57,153 bases of DNA from an uncultured Dorea sp. (lineage in GTDB: Bacteria; Bacillota; Clostridia; Lachnospirales; Lachnospiraceae): positions 1-57,153 of the forward strand of contig CAJURK010000013.1 of the NCBI GenBank assembly GCA_910588745.1. Direction: 5' to 3'. Positions 51,821-57,153 of this stretch are shown in pieces (the first letter of the stretch is position 1; every line of letters begins with the position of its first letter). The notes below the pieces were generated by a model. That model was given only the letters and a program-made list of their open reading frames with translations. It was not told the origin of the DNA and searched no databases. Both the position numbers and the translations under genes were made by a program.

Positions 51821-53212
51821 CTAAAATTCCATGTCTTCATATGAAACCAGGTAAACCTCCCCCAACTCTTTTGCCAGCTCCTTACACGCTTCTGTATAGC
51901 CGGTCTTAGAAAATAGCATCAATACCTTCTTTCGGTAATGGAACAGCGTACTCTTATGCTGAAGGGCTTTTAATTCTGCCTGCCCTACATCTTCATTCCT
52001 CCACTTGCATTCTGCAAAAATGGCTTCATCCTGCTCGTTATCCGCAATAATATCAATCTCCGTCTGGCTTTTCGTAGTCTTATCCGTTCCCCACCAGCGT
52101 CCCATATCCGTAAATTCTATGGGCGAGCTTCCTCTCAGGTTCTCCTTCCACAGATACTGTTTACACATTTCTTCAAATACAAATCCCATATACGCCGGAA
52201 TCTGTTCTTCTATTTTCTGGTAAACTCTCTCCGCGGCTCCGCGCTCAATCAGCGACCGGTTCGACGGGATAAAGCGGTACCAAAACTGAAACATCGAATC
52301 CGCCAGCTTGTAAATCGTTTTCTTCGTACTGGCTGTCTTATAAGGATATTCCTTTTCCACTATACCAAGCGACAGCAGTTTGGAGATATAATTGCTGACT
52401 GCGCTATTATCCCCAATCCCAGACGTTCCCGCAATTTCGCTGATTTTACTGGAGCCTGTTGCGATGGAGCGAATGATGGCGTTGTATTGCATCGGTTCCC
52501 GGCATTCCTGCTTAATTAGGTTTTCCGGTTCTTCATATAGATAGGAAGAAATCTCAAAAAAATTATTTATAATGTTATCCTTCATGCTTTTGCTGTCATT
52601 AATTTTAGACATATAAAGGGGAATCCCTCCGGACACTCCATATGCAAGCGCCAGATCCTGCTTGTCAAAATTCTGATAATACTTCATACACTCTGCAAAC
52701 TGGAATGGCAATATCTTCATCTGCGCCGTCCTTCTGCCGTACAGCGGACTCTGATACCCCAGCACCTGATTTTCCATAAAGGACAGGGATGAACCGCACA
52801 GAATCAGCATTAATTTTGACTGCAAAAACTTATGGTCTATCATAGCTGCCAGTAATGACGAAATCCCCGGATAGCAATTTGCAAGATATGGATACTCGTC
52901 TATCACAAGAGCCAATCGTTCTTTTACCGACTGTTCCAGGATATAATCCATTGCATCCTGGTAACTTTGAAATGAAAACCTTGATTCCGCTCCTGTAACT
53001 GCTGTTATAACCGCATTACTAAACAGCTCTAAATTCTGTTTTTCATTGGAGTCCAAACAGGAATAGAACACCGCCCTCTTCTCTTTGATAAATTCATTTA
53101 ATAAAGTAGTCTTTCCCACACGCCGCCGGCCATAAACTACAACAAACTCAAACGCTCCCTTTTGATACAGATTTTCTAAAATCTGTAATTCTCTTTCTCT
53201 TCCTACAAACAT
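51821..53212 (-). CDS. AAA ATPase with DUF234/PDDEXK-like C-terminus
   Basis: A 463-residue protein of the archaeal-type ATPase group. Walker A is VVVYGRRRVGKTTLLNE (28-40), Walker B is LALVIDEYPYLA (Asp105-Glu106), a winged helix occurs at about residues 255-290 (SGIGDNSAVSNYISKLLSLG), and the C-terminal nuclease-like DUF234 part has TEIDIIADNEQDEAIFAECK. Function is not established; such genes are scattered and mobile. It has its own strong promoter and lies between pta and deoC1, interrupting the microcompartment set, so it is probably an insertion. GGAGAAG precedes the ATG. Confidence 0.85.
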   Translation of the reverse strand: MFVGRERELQILENLYQKGAFEFVVVYGRRRVGKTTLLNEFIKEKRAVFYSCLDSNEKQNLELFSNAVITAVTGAESRFSFQSYQDAMDYILEQSVKERLALVIDEYPYLANCYPGISSLLAAMIDHKFLQSKLMLILCGSSLSFMENQVLGYQSPLYGRRTAQMKILPFQFAECMKYYQNFDKQDLALAYGVSGGIPLYMSKINDSKSMKDNIINNFFEISSYLYEEPENLIKQECREPMQYNAIIRSIATGSSKISEIAGTSGIGDNSAVSNYISKLLSLGIVEKEYPYKTASTKKTIYKLADSMFQFWYRFIPSNRSLIERGAAERVYQKIEEQIPAYMGFVFEEMCKQYLWKENLRGSSPIEFTDMGRWWGTDKTTKSQTEIDIIADNEQDEAIFAECKWRNEDVGQAELKALQHKSTLFHYRKKVLMLFSKTGYTEACKELAKELGEVYLVSYEDMEF

Positions 53213-53310
53213 TGCTCTTCTCCAAATCTACCCTCCGTGGCCAAGGGGATACACGCTTCTTTTCCACGTAGGATATTGAATCCAGAAATCGTTTTCCCAA
53301 AACACCAAAT

Positions 53311-53350
53311 AGTTTATCATGAAAAAGTTTATTACAATTTAGTTTATTAC
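53311..53350. repeat. Three direct repeats spaced exactly 15 bp
   Basis: AGTTTATCAT (53311), AGTTTATTAC (53326) and AGTTTATTAC (53341). They lie just downstream of the ATPase -10 box, so they could be an operator for its own winged helix or an integration scar. Confidence 0.65.
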
Positions 53351-53360
53351 GTTTAACTTA

Positions 53361-53389
53361 ATTTTATTCTTATTTATTCTATTTGTCAA
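53361..53389 (-). promoter_or_regulatory. Promoter of the AAA ATPase gene
   Basis: A consensus-like TTGACA (53389-53384), exact 17-nt spacer and TAAAAT (53366-53361) on the minus strand. Confidence 0.8.
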
Positions 53390-53398
53390 CCCTATATA

Positions 53399-53433
53399 AA
53401 TAAAAAGAAGACAAATGCATACCGTTATCTTCT
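53399..53433 (-). terminator. Probable terminator after pta
   Basis: AGAAGA (53406-53411) with TCTTCT (53428-53433), followed on the minus strand by a T-rich tract. It separates the main microcompartment operon from the ATPase gene. Confidence 0.55.
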
Positions 53434-53479
53434 GCACTCGCCCTCTTTTTAGCCATATTATATTCCTGTTTTTCCAATT

Positions 53480-54463
53480 CTATGCCTGCAGGCATGTAAT
53501 TGCCACGACACCGACAATGTCCTCTGCTGCGCATCCCCTGGATAGGTCGTTAACAGGCCGCCTCAGTCCTTGTGTAACCGGTCCGTATGCTTCCGCTTTC
53601 GCCAGCCTCTGCACCAGCTTATATCCAATATTTCCACTGTTTAAGTCCGGGAATATTAAGACATTCGCATTGCCCGCCACATTGCTTCCTTTGCTTTTCA
53701 TCCCGGCAACTTTCGGCTCTAGAGCCGCGTCCACCTGCAACTCTCCGTCTATCTTTAGGTTCGGGTAATTTTCTTTCACTCTTTTTGCGGCTGAAATAAT
53801 CGGCTGCAGACGTTCGTTTTTAGCGCTTCCTTTTGTAGAATAGGACAACATCGCGACAATCGGCTCTCCTTCTGTTATCTGTTCAAAGCTCTTCGCCGAG
53901 GCTGACGCAATATCAACCAACTGATCTTCTGTCGGAAATTCCACCAACCCGGAATCTGCAAACAGGAAAACTCCTTCATCGCCGTATTCACAGTCCGGAA
54001 CTACCATCAGGAAAAATGCGGACACTGTTTTGGTTCCCGGCGCTGTTTTTACGATCTGAAGCGCCGGCCTTAAAGTATCTCCCGTGGAATGACATGCCCC
54101 GGCTACCATTCCGTCCACCTTTCCCCGACGAACCAGCATCGCGCCGTAATAAAGGGGATCCTGCAGAAGCGCAGACGCCTTTTCCCTGGTCATCCCTTTT
54201 TTCTTTCGGAGTTCGTAAAGTTCTCCCGCCATCTCTTCCAATTCCGGACTGTTCTTGTAATCAAGTATTTCAATCCCGGGGCGCTTAAGCTTCTCCTGTC
54301 CGGGTATTTCTTTTCCATTGTCGGAAAGGAGCAGGATTCTTGCAATTCCCTGTTCCTCAATCATGACTGCCGCCGCGGCGACTCTCTCGTCGTAGCTCTC
54401 CGGAAGCACGATCAGGCAATTTTTCTTCGACGCCCTTTTCTTAATCTGTTCCATAAATCCCAT
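53480..54463 (-). CDS. pta: Phosphate acetyltransferase (PTA_PTB type), microcompartment-linked
   Basis: Converts acetyl-CoA to acetyl-phosphate and recycles CoA. The 327-residue protein matches the EutD/Pta core: LPESYDERVAAAAVMIEEQG, DGMVAGACHSTGDTLRPALQ, AMLSYSTKGSAKNE and LIFPDLNSGNIGYKLVQRLA. It begins without an obvious encapsulation helix. GGAGGTACC precedes the ATG. In a microcompartment it would use acetyl-CoA from acetaldehyde released by DeoC, implying an aldehyde dehydrogenase upstream, beyond the window. Many BMCs use PduL instead. Confidence 0.95.
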   Translation of the reverse strand: MGFMEQIKKRASKKNCLIVLPESYDERVAAAAVMIEEQGIARILLLSDNGKEIPGQEKLKRPGIEILDYKNSPELEEMAGELYELRKKKGMTREKASALLQDPLYYGAMLVRRGKVDGMVAGACHSTGDTLRPALQIVKTAPGTKTVSAFFLMVVPDCEYGDEGVFLFADSGLVEFPTEDQLVDIASASAKSFEQITEGEPIVAMLSYSTKGSAKNERLQPIISAAKRVKENYPNLKIDGELQVDAALEPKVAGMKSKGSNVAGNANVLIFPDLNSGNIGYKLVQRLAKAEAYGPVTQGLRRPVNDLSRGCAAEDIVGVVAITCLQA

Positions 54464-54484
54464 AAGACGGTACCTCCACTTCCT

Positions 54485-54778
54485 CTACGGCAAACTGCCT
54501 TCTGTAGTATGAATACGATCAATGATTGCAATTACTGTACGGTCTATCGGCCCCAGATGGCCGCAGCGCGCCGCCAGCCTTGCCGAACCGCCCTCCTGGA
54601 TGATTAAGACATAATCCCCAACGCCTGCGTCCGCGTCCGCCCCGTCGCAGACAACCATTTCATTTCCGTACAATTCCCCATTCAGATCCACCGCACGGAC
54701 AATCAGTAATTTCTGGCCTTTATAATCATCATGCTTCTGTGTGGACACTATATTTCCAACGACCTTTGCTATTACCAT
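54485..54778 (-). CDS. eutN: BMC-P vertex protein (EutN/CcmL type) 1
   Basis: A 97-residue pentameric shell protein that caps microcompartment vertices. It starts MVIAKVVGNIVSTQKHDDYK, has the family GVGDYVLIIQEGGSARLA loop and ends DRTVIAIIDRIHTTEG. GGAGACAAAG precedes the ATG. It is 21 bp downstream of the second BMC-P gene. Confidence 0.94.
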   Translation of the reverse strand: MVIAKVVGNIVSTQKHDDYKGQKLLIVRAVDLNGELYGNEMVVCDGADADAGVGDYVLIIQEGGSARLAARCGHLGPIDRTVIAIIDRIHTTEGSLP

Positions 54779-54798
54779 ATCTTTGTCTCCATGCCCTT

Positions 54799-55065
54799 CT
54801 AAATCGAATACATACTATCAATAATTGCCGTTATCCCGGCGTCGCAGCAGGCTTCCGGATCCGGAAGGCAGAACGCCCCTTCCTTACTGGTTGCGTAAAT
54901 GACTGTCTCTCCGACTCCGCTGCCAATCGCATCGCCCGCGACAATAGGCGTACCGGTATTCTCACCCTTTGAATTACAGGGCTGGATTACCATTAGCCGG
55001 ACGCCGGACAGCCTTTCATCCTTTTTTGTTGCCACTACCGTGCCAATCACTTTCGCAATCTGCAT
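54799..55065 (-). CDS. eutN: BMC-P vertex protein (EutN/CcmL type) 2
   Basis: An 88-residue pentamer shell protein: MQIAKVIGTVVATKKDERLS, LMVIQPCNSKGENTGTPIV, GSGVGETVIYATSKEGAF and AGITAIIDSMYSI. The Cys pair in DPEACCDAG is unusual next to the other two copies. AGGTGATG precedes the ATG. Confidence 0.93.
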   Translation of the reverse strand: MQIAKVIGTVVATKKDERLSGVRLMVIQPCNSKGENTGTPIVAGDAIGSGVGETVIYATSKEGAFCLPDPEACCDAGITAIIDSMYSI

Positions 55066-55127
55066 CTTTCATCACCTGCTTTCGTCTGTCTTGCCCGTAC
55101 CGACAAAGCCTTGTACCCTTACATATA

Positions 55128-55586
55128 TCAACGGCTGCATCCAAGGATTCTTCGCTCGATCTCATTAATCTGATTTACTCTCTGGATATTCCGGTCGCCG
55201 GATAAATCTGTTTCCAGCCATGTCTTAATTACTTCCTTGGCAACCCCGTCCCCGATGATCAAACTTCCGATACACAGTACGTTAGTACCGTTGTGGAGCT
55301 TGGCGTTGCGGGCGGAATAAATCTCATTTGCAACTGCCGCACGAACGCCCGGCACTTTATTGCACATCACAGAGGAACCGATCCCTACCGCGTCGATCAT
55401 AATCCCACACTCGCATTTCTTCGAGGAAACTGCCGCCGCAACCTGAAATGCATAATCCGGATAATCACATCGCTCCGTGCTGAAAGTCCCTACGTCCATA
55501 CATTCATACCCTAACCCGCCTATGTATTTCTTCATTCTCTCTTTCAATTCGTATCCGCCGTGATCAGCGCCGATTGCTATTTTCAT
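55128..55586 (-). CDS. rpiB: RpiB/LacAB-type sugar-phosphate isomerase, altered active site
   Basis: A 152-residue member of the RpiB family, which interconverts ribose-5-P and ribulose-5-P or related sugars. MKIAIGADHGGYELKERMKK is typical, as are RAAVANEIYSARNAKLHNGT and NVLCIGSLIIGDGVAKEV. The usual C-G-T-G-I-G active-site motif reads DAVGIG (residues 65-70), so the catalytic Cys is missing and Asp takes its place. The start overlaps the preceding BMC-P gene by ATGA behind GGAGGTGG. It is probably a microcompartment or partner enzyme; its substrate may differ from ribose-5-P. Confidence 0.93.
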   Translation of the reverse strand: MKIAIGADHGGYELKERMKKYIGGLGYECMDVGTFSTERCDYPDYAFQVAAAVSSKKCECGIMIDAVGIGSSVMCNKVPGVRAAVANEIYSARNAKLHNGTNVLCIGSLIIGDGVAKEVIKTWLETDLSGDRNIQRVNQINEIERRILGCSR

Positions 55587-55894
55587 TCGGATCCACCTCC
55601 TGCATATTTTTCAAATACCTGCCTGCCGTTAATATCAATATAATCAACAACGGCCATAATTGTCGCGTCCACCGGCATGTTCGCGGTTACCGCCGTCTGT
55701 CTTGCGGAACTTCCTCCAACCACAAGGACAACTTCCGATTCCCCGGCTCCTACCGCGTCAATTGCAACCACCGGCTTCCCTTCATTTTCTAATGTCAGCA
55801 GGCTGATTGGCTGCACCACCAAGAGCTTTAATCCAACCAGTTTCTGCTCCTTACAGGTACACACCGCGCTTCCGATAATTTTCGCTGCATACAT
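55583..55894 (-). CDS. eutN: BMC-P vertex protein (EutN/CcmL type) 3
   Basis: A 103-residue pentamer shell protein: MYAAKIIGSAVCTCKEQKLV, LLVVQPISLLTLENEGKPVV, GAGESEVVLVVGGSSARQTA and DATIMAVVDYIDI. The C-terminus (FEKYAGGGSE) is longer than in the other two. It overlaps rpiB by 4 bp and follows deoC2 by 14 bp. Confidence 0.94.
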   Translation of the reverse strand: MYAAKIIGSAVCTCKEQKLVGLKLLVVQPISLLTLENEGKPVVAIDAVGAGESEVVLVVGGSSARQTAVTANMPVDATIMAVVDYIDINGRQVFEKYAGGGSE

Positions 55895-55908
55895 AAACGC
55901 ACCGCCCT

Positions 55909-56748
55909 CTAATAATTATTCGCGGCTACAAGATCAACTCTTCCTGAAGGACATTTCTGCCTGCAGGCGCCGCAGCCGACGCAATTATGCCCATCGGAGC
56001 CGGGAGCGCCGGATAAGATTCCTTTCGCGCTGCTGGTTCCGATCCGTGTTGCCCCCGCGTCAATCATCGCTTTTGCCGTCTGGTAATCACGGACGCCGCC
56101 GGAAGCCTTTACTCCCATATCCGGACCGACGGTCTGCCGCATCAGCCGAATGTCCTCTGTCTTGGCTCCTCCTGTGGAAAAACCTGTGGACGTTTTGACA
56201 AAATCTGCTCCCGCAAGCTTGGCAATCGTACATACTTTGACTTTCTCCTCGTCCGTAAGCAGACAGGTTTCGATAATCACTTTTACCAGCGCTTTTCCTC
56301 TTGCCGCCACGACAACTTCTTCAATATCCTTCTTTACATACTGCCAGTCTCCGGCTTTTACTGCGCCTACATTCACAACCATATCCACTTCATCGGCGCC
56401 TTTTTTGATTGCGTCGATCGTCTCGGCTGCCTTCGTATTTGTTGTACATGCTCCTAAAGGAAATCCGATCACACAGCAGGTCTTTACCCCGGAACCGGCA
56501 AGTTCTTTTGCCACCAGCGGCACATACCAGGAATTTACGCATACCGAAGCTGTTTTGTATTCTCGCGCCTCTTTGCAGATCGCTGTAATTTGTTCCGGCG
56601 TCGCGTCTGCTTTCAGCAGCGTATCATCCAGATATTTTGCCATATCCATATGGGAGGACGCACTGCCTGACGAAATAAAACCAGTGTCTGAAGAAACTTT
56701 ATTATATATCTCGTCGGTAATCTCTGCAATTAATTTTTCTATATCCAT
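55909..56748 (-). CDS. deoC: Deoxyribose-phosphate aldolase, microcompartment type, with C-terminal Fe-S motif (copy 2)
   Basis: A 279-residue class I aldolase. The N-terminal amphipathic helix MDIEKLIAEITDEIYNKV and a Ser/Gly linker (residues 19-34) look like an encapsulation signal. The aldolase core carries Asp122, Lys156, Schiff-base Lys185 (ADFVKTSTGF) and Lys214. After the usual end (GILSGAPGSDG) comes HNCVGCGACRQKCPSGR, a CxxCxxCxxxCP pattern (Cys256, 259, 262, 266) typical of a 4Fe-4S site, then VDLVAANNY. Copy 1 lacks this tail. AAAGGAG precedes the ATG. It sits between a BMC-H gene and BMC-P 3. Confidence 0.94.
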   Translation of the reverse strand: MDIEKLIAEITDEIYNKVSSDTGFISSGSASSHMDMAKYLDDTLLKADATPEQITAICKEAREYKTASVCVNSWYVPLVAKELAGSGVKTCCVIGFPLGACTTNTKAAETIDAIKKGADEVDMVVNVGAVKAGDWQYVKKDIEEVVVAARGKALVKVIIETCLLTDEEKVKVCTIAKLAGADFVKTSTGFSTGGAKTEDIRLMRQTVGPDMGVKASGGVRDYQTAKAMIDAGATRIGTSSAKGILSGAPGSDGHNCVGCGACRQKCPSGRVDLVAANNY

Positions 56749-56788
56749 ACTTTTTATCTCCTTTGTTTCATTGCTGCCTGGCCGCCGG

Positions 56789-57064
56789 TTAAGCCTGCGG
56801 CAAAATCCCTTCTACGTCGTCGTGGGGACTTGCGATTACGTGTACAGACACCACTTCGCCCACGCGTTTTGCGGAAGATGCGCCTGCCTCTACCGAAGCT
56901 TTCACTGCCCCTACGTCTCCGCGCACCATTACCGTTACCAGTCCGGATCCTATCTTTTCCTTTCCCACAAGGCGTACATTCGCTGCCTTTACCATTGCGT
57001 CCGCCGCCTCAACCGCGCCTACCAATCCTCTTGTCTCGATCATTCCCAATGCTTCTTTTGCCAT
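56789..57064 (-). CDS. BMC-H hexameric shell protein (PduA/EutM type)
   Basis: A 91-residue main facet protein of the microcompartment shell. It starts MAKEALGMIETRGLVGAVEA, has the pore-loop region KEKIGSGLVTVMVRGDVGAV and ends ASPHDDVEGILPQA. GGAGGG precedes the ATG. It closely resembles PduA, which forms small pores for polar metabolites. Confidence 0.97.
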   Translation of the reverse strand: MAKEALGMIETRGLVGAVEAADAMVKAANVRLVGKEKIGSGLVTVMVRGDVGAVKASVEAGASSAKRVGEVVSVHVIASPHDDVEGILPQA

Positions 57065-57088
57065 GATAATACCCTCCGTTTTTCTTTC

Positions 57089-57153
57089 CTATTTCTTAGC
57101 TGCCGTCTTTGTTCCGGTCTGTGGTAAAATACCTTCTACGTCGTCATGCGGGC
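57089..57153 (-). CDS. BMC-H shell protein, C-terminal end only (cut by window)
   Basis: The last 20 codons of a second BMC-H gene remain: PHDDVEGILPQTGTKTAAKK then TAG. The PHDDVEGILPQ stretch equals that of the next gene, so the two paralogues are tandem copies. The body lies beyond the window. Confidence 0.88.
   Translation of the reverse strand, partial: PHDDVEGILPQTGTKTAAKK

Larger units (their letters stand above)
50988..57153 (-). other. 3' part of a bacterial microcompartment locus (SPU-like)
   Basis: Shell genes (two BMC-H, three BMC-P), two DeoC aldolases, an RpiB-like isomerase and a phosphotransacetylase lie in one direction, interrupted by an ATPase gene. The DeoC plus RpiB combination is the hallmark of the sugar-phosphate-utilising BMC class known from genome catalogues. 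Signature enzymes of the Pdu, Eut or glycyl-radical types are not seen in this part; the rest lies beyond base 57153. Confidence 0.85.

Noticed and set aside
56150..57127. 325-residue plus-strand frame across the microcompartment genes
   Set aside because: It is antisense to deoC2 and BMC-H genes with clear homology and binding sites on the other strand.
1..57153. tRNA, rRNA genes, origin or intact insertion sequence
   Set aside because: No tRNA-like cloverleaf, rRNA sequence, dnaA-box cluster or transposase was recognised by reading; automated scans were not possible.

Overview
The window looks like a chromosomal segment of a gut-type Gram-positive anaerobe of the Clostridia, most likely family Lachnospiraceae. 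This rests on gene content and style: strong AGGAGG-type ribosome binding sites, a Met T-box, an orphan [FeFe]-hydrogenase maturase, LacI-controlled glycan cassettes, AGCS and VanZ proteins, and a microcompartment locus. No rRNA, tRNA or CRISPR array was found. The species cannot be fixed from sequence alone.

Layout. 1-0.7 kb: decayed remnants of mobile-type genes (a DUF1016/YhcG nuclease and a small Gln-rich protein). 0.9-19 kb: carbohydrate region with glycogen phosphorylase, an AraC regulator, VanZ, cytoplasmic GH31 and GH32 hydrolases, a binding-protein-dependent sugar ABC importer without its ATPase, its divergent LacI repressor with paired operators, a fused mannose-6-P isomerase/ROK sugar kinase, a truncated GH1, a second LacI and a phosphohexomutase. 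Together these take in a sugar (sucrose or fructo-oligosaccharide is a reasonable guess from GH32 plus a ROK kinase), split it, phosphorylate it and feed it to glycolysis or glycogen turnover. 19-23 kb: amino-acid-related genes (ATC hydrolase-like, M20 amidohydrolase, proC) and a GntR regulator. 23-33 kb: nuclease/lipase pair, citrate synthase, ksgA, an ECF sigma/anti-sigma operon, tatD and T-box-controlled metG. 33-42 kb: pepT, a DUF885 protease with a 6 x 36-bp in-frame repeat, a large duplicated-domain surface protein, a broken YCII gene, a shortened YafY regulator, hydE and cysK.

42.8-45.0 kb is an AT-rich two-gene island: a RelA/SpoT-domain protein overlapping a DGQHR-domain (DndB-like) protein. 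I do not know this pairing as a described system. 45-49.4 kb: tcdA, an Rrf2 regulator, LysR and a sodium/alanine symporter. The LysR-symporter pair is flanked by two homologous, apparently independent small RNA genes with their own -10 boxes and terminators. They share an identical 17-nt pyrimidine-rich segment that can pair continuously (two G.U) with the translation start of the gntR gene about 23 kb away.

50.9-57.15 kb (minus strand) is the 3' part of a bacterial microcompartment locus: two BMC-H hexamer genes (one cut by the window edge), three BMC-P vertex genes, two near-identical DeoC aldolases with encapsulation-peptide-like N-terminal helices, an RpiB-like isomerase lacking the usual catalytic Cys, and a phosphotransacetylase. 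It fits the computationally catalogued, biochemically uncharacterised sugar-phosphate-utilising (SPU) class. The second DeoC carries a C-terminal four-Cys Fe-S type motif, and an AAA ATPase/PDDEXK gene with its own promoter interrupts the locus. The strongest candidates for new biology are this BMC, the RelA-DGQHR pair and the twin small RNAs.
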